A stretch of DNA of 64,000 nucleotides from Sipunculus nudus (GCA_026874595.1 CM049321.1:6632979-6696978), one strand, 5' to 3'; numbered from the stretch's first letter, positions 12,755 through 24,296 are shown. Made by a program: numbers and translations. Notes: generated by a model not told the origin, from the letters alone.

Positions 12755-13681
12755 TATATAGTATTTTTATTGTTTTTATTTTTTTCAAAACAGTCACTTG
12801 CAGGTACATATATAAATAATATTAAATATATAAATACACCAATTGGAATTTTTTACACCTCTCCCCCCCCCCCTCTTATAAAAGGACCAAGATCTTGAAC
12901 TTAACACTATAACATGCAGGTCTCCTGATATATTTTACAAGATATAATTACATATAATTAAAGCTTACTTTATAGACATTTTTTATATACTAATCAAGTC
13001 GCACATTATAGAAAATATTAACAAAATTATTAAATAGATAAACACCAAGATTGCATAATATGTCAATTATGTTTGTAACCTCCGGCATCAGTAAAATTGG
13101 TCTATAGGATCTTCCTTGATGCATACAAATGTATATATAACGTGCTATGTAAAAATAAACTGCATGATATAAGGTAGAAATATATTTTATATGTTATCTC
13201 TGTATTTTGGATTATTCTAAATTTTCTCCAGTGAGAAATGGTAATGAGTGAATTTATACATTATATCAAGATTATATAAATTTGTAATAATATACAATGG
13301 CTATACTGATTAACATATCCCAATAATATGGGAAATAATATCACATGTATATAATTTAGATATTATTTACATAAATGTGTATATGAATATTGGCAATGTC
13401 AATATGATTCTGTATATTTATCAGATCAGATATTTTCCTTATTTTAAGAGAATTTAACAAAATACGTTTTCTTCTATCATATCTCCATAAAAAATAACTG
13501 ATCTCATTAAAACCAAATAGGATATTCCATAAAAATACAGACCACATTGTTACTATTTAATAAGCTAAGATTAAATGGCCTTGGTAAAATGCTAATTTAC
13601 ACATAAGACAGTGTACCATTACAAATATACACAATTGTAGGTGGTTGGAACAACAATCAATGCGTTGGTCAGTTCACAGCA
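12755..13681 (-). other. Probable 3' UTR of the small antisense gene
   Basis: AT-rich, no coding potential seen. On the minus strand AATAAA-type signals occur near 12765-12786, about 900 nt after the stop, where transcription could end. The limit is inferred from these signals only. Confidence 0.35.
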
Positions 13682-13780
13682 TTATTCAGGTATCTCATGG
13701 TCTGATGTAGTGTACACCCAGGCAACACGGGCAATGTGACATCCAAAGACAGCACCACATAATAGCATCTTTGACATTTC
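13682..13780 (-). CDS. Small antisense gene, terminal coding exon
   Basis: On the minus strand a strong acceptor (ten T then CAG) precedes EMSKMLLCGAVFGCHIARVA, then WVYTTSDHEIPE and TAA: 32 codons entering in phase 0, matching exon 1. LLCGAVFGCHIARVAWVY could be one membrane segment. The whole protein would be 62 residues. The intron is about 5.3 kb and contains repeats and a MITE. Function unknown. Confidence 0.6.
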   Translation of the reverse strand, partial: EMSKMLLCGAVFGCHIARVAWVYTTSDHEIPE

Positions 13781-14484
13781 CTGAAAAAAAAAATAATTGA
13801 TCTCAAGTTTGCAATTTTATGAAGTATTTAGTTAATACATTGGTCTTATTAAACAGAGAAAGTTATATTTATTTTTCAAAAAGAGGAATGATATGTTAGC
13901 ATGGTATAGTATTATTTAACTAGTGTCATTTCCTTAAATTTTGTATTTCAGATCAATTAACATGATTACTGTGACAGATTTGACAGTTTTTCACTGAGCT
14001 TTGGATAATTATTTTCAAACAAGTGACTAATGGGTCATGACGCTCAGCTGCCAAGCATGATCTGTGATATCATGGGCTGACATTAACAACTTCCAGTCAA
14101 ATCTTTGAAGAACTTATTTGCCAGTTTTGTTGAAACTTACTATGATGACAGAAATATATATCACACAGTGAATTGATGGTCTGAGGCAAAATGTATGCTT
14201 GTTGAGCTATCAGGAACTAATCCAATATCTTGCTTGATACCTGTCAGTCTCAAAAGGAACACCACACAGTCCAAATATAAGAACAACATATATTGCATAG
14301 ATCAGGAAAATCCATGTAAGAATTATTGAGAACTGGGTGCTTCTGTATGAATGTTTTTTCAATACAAAAAAAGTACTGAACTTTCATAAATGATGATCAT
14401 ACTTTTTTAAGAAATCTTTGACTCAATCCTTTGCAAGATTACATTAATAAACATCCCAGTGCATTCACTTTAACAGTTCTTGAG

Positions 14485-14520
<36 letters not shown>

Positions 14521-14649
14521 ATATACTAATTATGTACTTATCATTCAATGGGCTGATACAAAAGGGATTCATATATTGCACGATTCGCTCACAATTAGGG
14601 CCACACAGTGAGATGTACCAGCTGAAGTGCACTGGATATATATACAAGA

Positions 14650-15458
14650 CAAATAGAGATGGTCTACAAAGTAAGTTTTTATTGTGAACATCCCTGACCT
14701 ATGACCTTGCCCACATATTAATTGAATTATTTCCTTAAGCGATGGGATACTCCTAACAACTTAAAACTGGAGTAATCACTTGGCAACCAATGTGTGAATA
14801 ACTTTGACCTGCAACCTTTTACCTCCTGTCCAGCTGACCCCAAAATCAATACGTTTTTTCTTCAACTTTCAAGCAAAAAGACCCAAAAATAAGAAGTCTG
14901 AATCAAATTGAGTGATGCAGATTGAAGGTTTGGGGATGAATAGTTTAGCCTGAAATAGTTTCGCAAGCATTTGGAACAATTAAGTATTGTGATCTTGACC
15001 TCTGACCTTTAGAACTCAACATCAACAGGGTTCTTCCTCTGTTGGTAGGTAAGCCATATAAGACAGATGGGAGCCATAGGTTTTAATGTTTGCCTTAGGC
15101 CCCTTTTCCATGCGCGCGGAAACGCGCGCCGCGCGCTGAAAAAATCGCGCTGAATTGAGCTTTTCCATTTGCGCGGAAACGCCCGCGTTTTCGCAGAATT
15201 CCCCCATCGCGTGACCTGTTTTCACAAGGTATTAACCGTCCCACAGCCTTCCCGGCATCATGTCAAGCATGTGTCTGTTCAGTTTATGCATGTATACATT
15301 TAAAATTTCATTATATTTGCAGGAACGTATAGTTTTTATTACGGTAGTGTGCTATTGACAGGAGGGCGGGGGTCGTATATAGGCTATATATGAGAAGATT
15401 ATTAACTACCGCAGTCGGTAATAAGATATTTAACACCCTCACCGCACATATATATGTT

Positions 15459-15515
<57 letters not shown>

Positions 15516-16250
15516 CATGCATTAAAGTAGACAAGCAGAACAGCAGTTGAGTATGACTTGTCGCCTTGCATGATAGAGGCCTATGCTGGGGCGTCCTCAA
15601 TCAGACTGCATTCGCGTCCTTGACCTCCACAAGCAGGCTCACCCGCGCGCGTTTCCGCCTGCATGGAAAAGGGACACATGATTTACACTGGTGTGAAAAA
15701 TCGCGCATTGCACGATGTTCATTTTACACGCGCGCGGAAACGCGCGCGTTTCCGCCTGCATGGAAAAGGTAAACCTGATTTACACTTTTCCTTTTCCGCG
15801 CGCATGGAAAAGGGGCCTTAAAATGATTCCACGCAAGAAGTGGGTGCGGTGAACTTGACCTTTGACCTAAAAATTAACAGGTCTCACCCCCTGTTGGCAG
15901 AGAAGCAATATGTTAATGGTGAAAGGTTTGGAATGAAAAGTCTAGCTTGAAATATGTCTACAAGTTTTTAAAAGAAGTAGATATCACCATCTTGTGGTAT
16001 CTGATAGTAGATACTGTGACCTTGACCTTTCATCTTGTTCCCTCAAAATCTATAGGATTCTTCACCCATTTAGTAGGTGAGCCACATGTGAAAGGTCACA
16101 GGTTTTGGATGAAAAGTTTGGCTTAAAATGCATCCACAAGCTTTTCACAGAAGTGGGTCCTGTGACCTTTGACCTAAAAATATGCAACAAATTTCTAGTG
16201 ATTTTCACCCATTTTGACACCACAGAAACATTCAAAATGTTCAAGATGAA
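14650..16250. repeat. Diverged tandem repeat with regular TGACCTnTGACCT motifs
   Basis: Units of about 300 bp carry phrases such as GACCTTGACCT, AGTTTGGCTTAAAATGCATCCACAAG and CACCCATTTTG. Perfect DR1 pairs lie at 14695, 14996, 15856 and 16163. The Harbinger-like MITE at 15098-15817 interrupts the array. It lies inside the intron of the small antisense gene. Confidence 0.6.
15098..15817. mobile_element. Harbinger-like MITE, 720 bp, GC-rich palindromic ends
   Basis: Terminal inverted repeats start GGCCCCTTTTCCATGCG at 15098 and are mirrored at the right end to 15817, about 25 bp without mismatch. The 3-bp TTA flanks both ends (15095-15097, 15818-15820), as expected for PIF/Harbinger target duplications. 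Further inside are several GCGCGGAAACGCGCGC palindromes and an (AT)n tract at 15461-15513. No transposase frame, so non-autonomous. Confidence 0.75.
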
Positions 16251-17509
16251 ATCACAGATATGGTAAATTACTGAAACAACCCATCAGGGGAACAGGTGCC
16301 AGTCAACTTTAACTACCTGGACTATACATAGTATTGTGAGCTAAGGGCTGACAGCACTATAGTCTAAGCAAACAGACACAGAACCAGGGCTTACTGATGA
16401 GAACAGATGCTATCCATCTACTGATATGGATCAGGTGTTCCAAACCATTCTTGTGCTACTTTAGCTCCAACACTTATCATGTTAAGTGAGTATATATTTT
16501 TCCTGATTTTTTATAAAGTGCATCTTTGGCCTCATAACTTTTACAAACTAAGTAATACTGACTTAATATCTGGCATGTACATGGAAACCATATATGGAAA
16601 TATTTGGTAAATTTGAAGAAAGTTGGAAGAGTGGTTTTGATATAAGGCAGTCCTGAACTGTGATAATAGTTTTTTAATGGAAAATTTAGGTTTTCCCTTA
16701 ATCTTTCTAAGGTACGAAGTCGCAGTGACCCAGTTAAAGGCTTGGTAGGAGATCTTGGGGATGTCTAACAGTATGCCATTTTTTTTATTCATAGGTCTAA
16801 GGGTTTCAAAACGTGTCAGTCTAACAAACAGACGACGGACATTGGACCACAACTATAGCTCAGATGACTTACAGTCAGCTGAGCTAAAAATGAAAACTTT
16901 GTTTTAAGGACCTTATCATATGTAACTGTCTCTCTAATACTCCTGTAAAAGTACATGAGAGGATTTTGCAAAAACAAAAAACAATTTAGACTTGCTTTAA
17001 AGCTGAAAAGAATGAACACCAATTTTTGGTCACTTTACCAACAGTTCATTTCCAAAATATAAGACTGTACCAGCCTTTTTCATAAGGGGGGGGGTAGAAA
17101 TAAGGCCTGCCTATATCTAACTATATAGTATAGGATTAATGCAGGAAATAGTCTTTGTATTATGATGTTATATCTCATTTTCAAGTATCTCAGCCAATAA
17201 GACTTGTTGGTTTGGTAAGAAGATGAACTACTGCAGATACTTTGTCCTGTTGTGCATAAGTGTACATATATGTGTTTTTCAAATATCACTTTATAGATCA
17301 CTATTTTGATATATATTTTATTATAATAATATATTATTATATTATATAATATTGTACATATAATATATGAAATATATATAAATATATATAACAACACAAA
17401 ATAACTCCCTAATAACTCAAATTTATATTATACCTATTAAGCCCACTGATGTAATTGTTTTTACAGGAAATAAATATACATTATATTATATATTAATATG
17501 ATATATTAA

Positions 17510-17514
17510 TTATA

Positions 17515-17548
<34 letters not shown>

Positions 17549-17863
17549 TATGTCTCTGTTAATAGTTCAGGAGAACCCAAGGCATTCTCTTTGATGTTTA
17601 TGATTGTTTTGATTGCTGTGGAGACCCAATCAGAAACCAGCTAGCGAATTAGCTTGATGATTTGCTCAAGGGATTGATATTACATTCCCCTGAGTGTGGT
17701 ATATGGGTCTGTGTGGAACTTAAAGATCAAGAGTATAATTATAATTAACATATAAATTTTATTAATATGATTAACATATAATTTATATTATAACTACTAA
17801 GCCTATTGACATTATTGTATTTACAGGAAATATAGACCTATATAAACATACCATTATATATAA

Positions 17864-17912
<49 letters not shown>

Positions 17913-18014
17913 AAATATAAATATTTATACACACACATATATATATATATGGATCTATACAGAGATCTATGAAACATATAAATATAACATATATGTACAC
18001 TTATATGTAGCCAA

Positions 18015-18094
<80 letters not shown>

Positions 18095-18095
18095 T
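17510..18095. repeat. Cluster of (AT)n tracts with a local duplication
   Basis: AT runs at 17517-17543, 17870-17907 and 18018-18093. The phrase TTTACAGGAAAT with AGCC(C/T)A(C/T)TGA before it occurs at about 17440 and 17800, showing a roughly 360-bp direct repeat. Confidence 0.75.
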
Positions 18096-18292
18096 TTATC
18101 AAGCTGTAGTCAGATATATAACACAGATCACTTTATAACAGATTTATAAGCATGTATATGAGCACATAAACATATTAAATACTTGTCATTATTATGAAAA
18201 ATGTTATATACATTTTGAAAATGATACAGTAGTATTTGAAAAAAAAAACTTTACAAAAATATTGTAAAATTGTATAATTTTATATTTGCGCA

Positions 18293-18395
18293 AGGGTGGG
18301 CTCTTGTCCAAGTCTGCACTTTAGGGGGTGGGCTCTTGTCCAGTGGGCTTTTGTCAGGGTGGGCTTTTGTCAGGATGGGCCTTTGTCCTACCCCC
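18293..18395. repeat. Minisatellite, GGGTGGGCTTTTGTCC type
   Basis: About five imperfect units of the GGTGGGCTCTTGTCC family, followed by a C-run of about 14. G-rich on one strand. Confidence 0.75.
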
Positions 18396-19068
18396 CCCCC
18401 CCCAACAAAACCATGGCTAGCATAACTATATTTACAATCTCGTAATGATAATTATAAATTTATTACACATTTCATATAATGCTGTTTTTTTATGTACCTG
18501 TCTGTGATCTAATAGAAAAGGTGAAATCTGATATTTGCATCTATCAAACTTCATACCACTTTCTGCTGAGTGCAGTATGCATCAATGCGGTTCTGTTGCT
18601 CCCTCAAGGGTCAAACAAGTTCATGTTGGACATCATACACTATCTTTATACGTGTACTGCATGAGACTCTCAATCTAAGACTCGTGGCATTGAGACCGAC
18701 AGCATGGCATCCTGCCACTGGCAGTCTCTGGTAAAACTACAAGTCTAAAGTAAAGAACAGGAAAAAGTCAGTGTAGCCACAATGACAATTTTAACAATAT
18801 AATATTACTGTGTAACAAAATTATATCTTTTCACTAAAGTTTGAATACAGATCTTATCATTTTTTTGCCGTATTTCAATTGTAGCAGGCCACGTAATTAT
18901 CTTGAAATTACTAATGCAGAAGTAAGAAGAAATGACTGATTTTAAAACGAAATTTAAGCGCGATCATACGAGTAAAACTGCAAGATATACTTCAAATTTG
19001 ACACAACAGTGCAAAACCTTTTTGGTGTCCTCCATTCAAACTAATACCTAGTGAGGTATAAAATATAC

Positions 19069-19158
19069 TTTGTTAAATTTATAGTCCTCTTCATCTCCAC
19101 CAATCTTCTTGTAGCTGACAACACGTGAAACCGTCCATGCAAGCCACATGACGTGCAT
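19069..19158 (-). CDS. Small antisense gene, exon 1
   Basis: Minus-strand frame from ATG (19158) to an AAA/GTATAT donor: exactly 30 codons, phase 0. It starts MHVMWLAWTVSRVV and continues SYKKIGGDEEDYKFNK. The second ATG (codon 4) has G at -3 and may be the real start, giving 59 residues overall. The start is aromatic and hydrophobic, followed by an acidic hydrophilic loop. It joins in frame to 13780-13682. I do not recognise the family; its size and make-up resemble small mitochondrial or ER membrane proteins, which is inference only. It is antisense to both the LINE and VWD gene 1. Confidence 0.6.
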
Positions 19159-19167
19159 GTGGTCCGT

Positions 19168-19262
19168 TTGTAAGGTCCCAATATGGCGGCGGCCGAGCTT
19201 CATTTCCGGACCATATACTCAACGCTCATTGGTCAGTCTACTCTATATTGTCTATACTTCAA
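19168..19262 (-). promoter_or_regulatory. Promoter of the minus-strand small gene (CCAAT plus YY1), right inverted arm
   Basis: On the minus strand it reads GTAGACTGACCAATGAGCG, then GCCGCCGCCATATTGGGACC and CTTACAA, about 10 nt before the ATG at 19158. A CCAAT box followed by a YY1 site close to the start is a common layout for short-5'-UTR housekeeping promoters (established knowledge). The left arm at 11278 is an inverted, diverged copy. Confidence 0.65.
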
Positions 19263-19699
19263 ACAGCCCATACAGACCAAGAAATACTATTCATGGGAAT
19301 CCTCACGGGCGCTTCCGAGGATTTTCGCCAAGGCTACTGACCAATCGTTCCGAAGGGGGAGTGACGTAATTTTAAACGACACGAGCTCTGCATTTTCAGT
19401 GCATGTACTGACCCGTAACCTGGACCCACTTTGTGAAGGGAATATGGACTTTGTGTTTTAGCTACATGTTACCTGTTATCCGTACCGTATGTTTTTTTAT
19501 GAGACCTTTTTATGAAATGTTATGTCCGTCCGGAAATTATAATCTGTACATAAAATAAGTTACTACGAAGAATTATCATATTTAGTTTTGAAAGATAAGT
19601 GTAAAACAGGTTATTTACCTGTGTATTAACCACAACATTTATTCTGCCCCATAACTTTTATCAATTTAAAGATAATGTCGAGTTTAAACTTTAGTGTAA

Positions 19700-20577
19700 C
19701 AGATTTTCTTCAAGGCTAATAATATCTGTATATTTTCCTTGAATGTTCGAGGACTTGGAAACCCAATGAAGAGACGAGAAATTTTACATTGGTTAAATCT
19801 GAAACATTATGGCATCATTTTTCTGCAAGAGACTCATAGCGAGAGAGATACATTTAATTTATGGAGACCTGAGTGTGGTCATAAAATTCTTGCTAGCCAT
19901 GGAACGAGGAATTCGAGAGGCGTATGTATTATCATAAAAAATAGTATTCAACAATTCATGAAATAATTACATATAGTGAAGGCCGGTACATAATAACTGA
20001 TATAACCATAGGAGATCACAGAATAACGTTGGCTAATTTGTATGGGCCAAATAAAGACATTCCTTCATTTTTTTAAACATTTTTCAATAAAATTGACACT
20101 ATAAAAAACTATAACAAAATTATTGGTGGCGACTGGGATAATGTACGAGATGTCACTTTAGATAAGGTGTGAGGTAAACCAGTTACACATTTCAAGTCGC
20201 AACAAATTATCACAGAATATATGTCTATCACAGATCTTCAGGATATCTGGAGAATCAAGAATCCAGATGTACAGGCCTTCACTTGGCAGAGAGATATGCC
20301 CACTAAGATATGCTGCTGTTTAGACTACTTTTTAGTTTCATATTGTTTACAGGGCTTTGTTAAATCAGCAGATATTATACATGGATACAAAAGTGATCAC
20401 AGAGCAATTATTATAAATTTAAAAACTCAAAAATTCCAAAGAGGACCGGGCTTTTGGACACTTAATTGCAGCCTTTTAGAAAATGAAGAATATAAAAATC
20501 ATATAAGAAAAACAATATATGAAACACGTGAATTAAAATCAAGGAGTAGATATTCCACTCATATGGGAAACTATTAA
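19700..20577 (+). pseudogene. LINE ORF2, apurinic endonuclease domain
   Basis: Begins SLNVRGLGNPMKRREILHWL, then FLQETHSERDTF (catalytic Glu), GGDWDNVRD, and DYFLVS with KSDHRAIII near the end. These are the L1-type APE endonuclease motifs (NVRGL, QETH, GDW/N, SDH). Stops at about 19965, 20076 and 20170 and a frame change make it inactive. In an intact element this domain nicks target DNA to start target-primed reverse transcription. Confidence 0.88.
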
Positions 20578-21904
20578 AATGAGTGTTAGACGAGAGTCAA
20601 TAATATTCAGTAAAATGTAATAGAAACAAAATTATAGGCCTATAAACGAATTAGAGATAGAAATCAAACAATTGGAACAAAATCTGACAGAACATCAAGA
20701 TGAATATTAATCACAAAGGCTTACTATATAAAAAAATAAGTTATACAAAGAAATAGAAAATAAAACGCAAGGAGCTATCATACGCAGTAGAATAAGATGG
20801 AATGAAAAAGGGGAAAAATCCTCAAAATATTTTCTGAATTTAGAAAAAAAGAAATTATAATAACAAAACTATTAAACAGTTAGAAGATGAAGAAGGTAAT
20901 ATAATTTCAGACCCACAGCAGATTCTTAATGCAGAGAAAGATTTTATAAACATTTATACACGTCAGCTAAAAGAGACCCGGAAAATATCTTTGATGATAA
21001 GTTTTTATGTTCAGATATAAATGATCCAAAACTCACAAACGAAGAGAGAGAACATTTTGACAAAGAAATAACAGAAAAAGAACTATATGAAAATCTCGTG
21101 ACACTCCCAAAAAACAAATCGCCTGGCAGTGATGGCCTGCCCGCAGAGTTTTACAGATGTTTTTGGTCTGACTTGAAAGAAATTTTCCTAAATCTTGCAA
21201 TCTTTATTTTTAAGACTGGAAACCTATCAATGTTACAAAAACAAGGAATAATTTGCCTTATTCCTAAAAAAGAAAAAAAATTACTAATTTTCTGAAAAAT
21301 TGGCGACCAATAACATTACTAAATGTTGATTATAAATTAATAGCAAAATGCATTGCATCCAGGTTGAAAGAAGCGCTGCCTAAACTTTTACACCAGGACC
21401 AAACAGGATTCATAAAAAACGATATATCGGTGAAAACATTAATAAACTTATAGGTGCGACTAATTAAATGCAAGAAAATGACAAAGAAGCCATACTAATT
21501 TCAGTCGACTTTGAAAAAGCTTTTGATTTTTTAGAACGGGATAGTATTATTAAAGCACTTAGGTTTTTTTTAATTTTGATAACAACATTGTAAAATGGAT
21601 ACAAATACTTTATCATGATATATGCAGCTGTGTTTGTAATAATGGTTGGTCATCAGAATTTTTCAAAATGTCTAGAGGGGTGCGTCAGGGATGGCCGATG
21701 TCACCTTATCTCTTTGTTTTAAGTGCAGAGCTGCTGGCTATAAAAATAAGGCAAAATAATAATATAAAGGGTATCCATATAAATGATACAGATTTTAAAA
21801 TAATCCCGTACGCAGACGACACTGCTCTCATTTTAACAGATAAAAAGAGTGTCGATGAAACATTAAGCATTTTATCAGATTACAATTTTTTTTTTAATTT
21901 TTGA
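20578..21904 (+). pseudogene. LINE ORF2, reverse transcriptase domain
   Basis: Contains NKSPGSDGLPAEFY (21113), [62 protein letters not shown] cut by frameshifts, and the catalytic YADD at 21809-21820. GVRQG-x-P-(L/M)SPYLF and IPYADD are typical of L1/Tx1-clade RT. Several frameshifts are present, near 21290, 21455 and 21570. Confidence 0.9.
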
Positions 21905-22365
21905 ATATTAACACAAATAAAACACATGTCTTACCTCCTAACCCGAGAAGAATTGAATTAAAGAAATTCATAGTTGAATTAGGTTTAAAATGGACCACGG
22001 ATCCAATAACCTTCTTAGGAATAAAATTTCACTATAGTTTAGAAGATTTACCTAAACTTAATTATCTAGAGAAAAAAGAATCTATTGCTAATATACTGCA
22101 AACCTGGTCGTGGAGGAAATTAACGCCCAGAGGTAAGATAGTACTTATTAAAAGTTTAGGTATATCTAAACTTACGTATTTATTCTCATCTTTACCATCG
22201 CCAGATGAAAAATTTATAAAAGAGATCAACAAGATTTTATATAATTTTATATGGCATAATAAGCCCGAAAAAATCAATCGTATAACACTAATTGCACCGT
22301 ATGAGGAAGACGGTTTGAATATGACGGATGTTTCCATCCATCACAAAGCAATGAAAATAGCCTGA
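21901..22365 (+). pseudogene. LINE ORF2, region after the RT (thumb and beyond)
   Basis: Open 154-codon segment with FLGIKFHYSLEDLPKLNY, LQTWSWRKLTPRGKIVLIKS and NFIWHNKPEKINR. The pattern W..R-LT..GK..-IKS followed by FIW is the usual post-RT segment of L1/Tx1-like elements. The frame stops at 22363; in full-length elements further residues would follow, and 22366-22680 seems to be decayed coding sequence. Confidence 0.82.
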
Positions 22366-22915
22366 ATAAAAAGACTTTTTTTCAATTGAACAATCTGGCA
22401 CCTGACGGGCGATTACAAAGAAATATTTCAAACTTGGTGAAGAATCTTTCGAATGCAATCTGAACGTGAGTGATATAAATGAGATCACATATTTTCGACA
22501 AAAAGTTATAAAAATGTAAACGTTTGGAAAAAAAATCCCAACTTTTACCGGTTGTGTAAAATATATAAAATCATCCTTCCTGCCCAAGGAAATAAGAGAG
22601 AAAATTGAGTTTACACCAACATCAGAGCAACATAGATAATTACCGTATAAGTTTATACCAATACAGTATATTACTCGCATATAGAAATAGGAATTATATA
22701 TATGTACAGATGATTGTTCGTACGTTATTATGTATGTTTTTATGTATGTTTATGTACACGGGCGAATGTAAAATCCATCCATGAAGAGCAATTGCAAATC
22801 TTAATTACCACATACTAATAATAATTATTTAGCCATGGACTCTGTAATAACCACTGTCATTTATATGATATACTTGTATTTATGTATTGTCGTAAATAAT
22901 AAAAAATAAATAAAA
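22366..22915 (+). other. LINE ORF2 remnant, 3' UTR and A-rich tail
   Basis: Decayed ORF2 end to about 22680, then untranslated sequence and an AATAAAAAATAAATAAAAAAA-like tail before the target duplication. Confidence 0.7.
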
Positions 22916-22925
22916 AAAGACTCGT
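22916..22925 (+). repeat. Right target-site duplication of the LINE
   Basis: AAAGACTCGT directly after the A-rich tail. Because the tail also ends in A, the duplication could begin up to a few bases earlier. Confidence 0.8.
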
Positions 22926-23335
22926 TTCTAGAGCGTTTTGAGGGTTAAGCGATGTGTCAATCTTCGATCGTGATAGCTGGGCTTTGTACTTAAATCACTT
23001 GTTGTGTGGTAAGGCGCTTGATACTTACATGCAGGTATCTGTAAGTTACGCCATGGACTATGATAAGCTAAAGTTAGCTCTTTTAAAGCTTTACGAGATG
23101 ACTAAGGATGGTAATCGTAACAAGTTTTGTACTTGTCGACCAGAGCGTGGCGTAACTCCCAATTAGTTTGCGGTACGGCTTAGTGGATACATGGTCATTA
23201 GATCGAGATGGCAGGTCAAGGTGCTGCATTTGTACTGTTGCATCAATGATCTCTCTGTATTCTTGAAAGACGGACATTGTTGCGATATAGGTAGCATGAC
23301 GGAGACGGCCGAGAGTTAAGTGAGGCCCACGGCTT
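22926..23335 (+). pseudogene. Gypsy-type gag, C-terminal part (continuation after the LINE)
   Basis: After the LINE tail the frame resumes (FLERFEG), then after a frameshift gives DRDSWALYLNHLLCGKALD, DYDKLKLALLKLYEMT and FCTCRPERGVTPN, followed by AVRLSGYM. These are the conserved blocks of SCAN-like retrotransposon gag (W-x-x-L-L-x-GKA, YD-LK-ALL, RP..G-TP). Several stops and frameshifts follow, and a degraded FLK segment is visible near 23260. No protease, RT or integrase was found downstream. Confidence 0.78.
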
Positions 23336-23533
23336 ACACAGTTTTACGGCGAGATCCCGTGGTTGTGCTCAGCTAGCAGGACCCAGCTATAACTGTTACT
23401 TTCTTTATACACGGTTCGGTAGTTTCAGGTGTCGGCACTTTGAAATTAATTCACTTTGCCTGTTTAATATGATTAATCTGCTCTACCTTAGCTCTATCGA
23501 GCACTATACTGCAAGCACTGAAACCTACTTGGG

Positions 23534-23537
<4 letters not shown>

Positions 23538-23623
<86 letters not shown>

Positions 23624-23702
23624 TTGGCCATGAGTTGGGTGTAATAGAGAGGTTTTACTCTCTCCCTATCTCTCTCTGTGTCTCTCTCTTTCTCTCTCAT
23701 AG

Positions 23703-23752
<50 letters not shown>
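23538..23752. repeat. Two long (AT)n tracts with a CT/GA-rich spacer
   Basis: AT runs at 23538-23619 and 23706-23752, separated by a (TCTC)n-rich stretch. Confidence 0.95.
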
Positions 23753-23755
<3 letters not shown>

Positions 23756-24296
23756 CCGCATCATTTGTTTGTTACCATACATCGCTTACCATATTTATTA
23801 TATCTTGATCTTGACTTGCCGTTGAAACTGGTAATAATCACCGGTAATCTGTTTTATATGTCTAGATTACTACCCCTACTACTGGTACTACCACCTGCCG
23901 GTAAATTATATAACTTATGTATGCTTGGTTAACCGTCGTAGCCTGTTTAGGAGCCACCAAACAGGTTGCGCGCGCAAATTTTCAAATCTTTAGAAACATC
24001 GAGTAATATTTTATTTTTCATAATGTATTTGAAAGTTTTCATTTTACTTATTACGTATAGTGGTCTTCAAGTGCAGGCTGGCCTGTCAAAATTTGTAATA
24101 TTAATTCTTTATTTAACCTTTTGTGTGTGTTTATTTTAATTATCATTTCTAGATGTACATTTCTTGAACATAAATGGAATTTGTGTCTCGTACATGATAC
24201 TTTTACATTTCCTTTGTAGGCCAAACAAAATCTGACCCATTAGTTGCAGCAACGTCGATATGTTTCCGGTCTCGTATTGTTACATTAATATTGTAG

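Larger units (their letters stand above)
11266..19695. other. About 8.4-kb segment splitting the LINE between ORF1 and ORF2
   Basis: LINE ORF1 ends at 11265 and the first ORF2 codons appear near 19700, a gap far longer than the usual short spacer. Near its two ends lie inverted copies of a CCAAT/YY1 promoter-like block (11278-11360 and 19168-19262). Inside is a minus-strand two-exon gene, a Harbinger-like MITE, a DR1-containing tandem repeat and several AT tracts. The precise edges are unknown, because 19263-19695 could belong to either LINE or insert. How it arrived (later insertion, or capture by the LINE) is not decided. Confidence 0.6.
10132..22915 (+). mobile_element. L1/Tx1-like LINE inserted into gag and itself split by about 8.4 kb
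   Basis: Bounded by a 10-nt repeat AAAGACTCGT at 10122-10131 and 22916-22925. The element has an untranslated leader, ORF1 (10243-11265), ORF2 (about 19700-22365), a 3' UTR and an A-rich tail (AATAAAAAATAAATAAAAAAA) just before the right repeat. Without the middle segment it would be about 4.4 kb, normal for a full-length L1/Tx1-like element. Both ORFs have stops and frameshifts, so the copy looks inactive. It disrupts a Gypsy gag, so it is younger than that element. Confidence 0.82.

Noticed and set aside
23866-23900. Thr-rich segment between TCTAG and GTAAAT, a possible third linker exon
   Set aside because: 35 nt does not keep the phase 1-1 rule, and the Thr-rich reading needs another frame.
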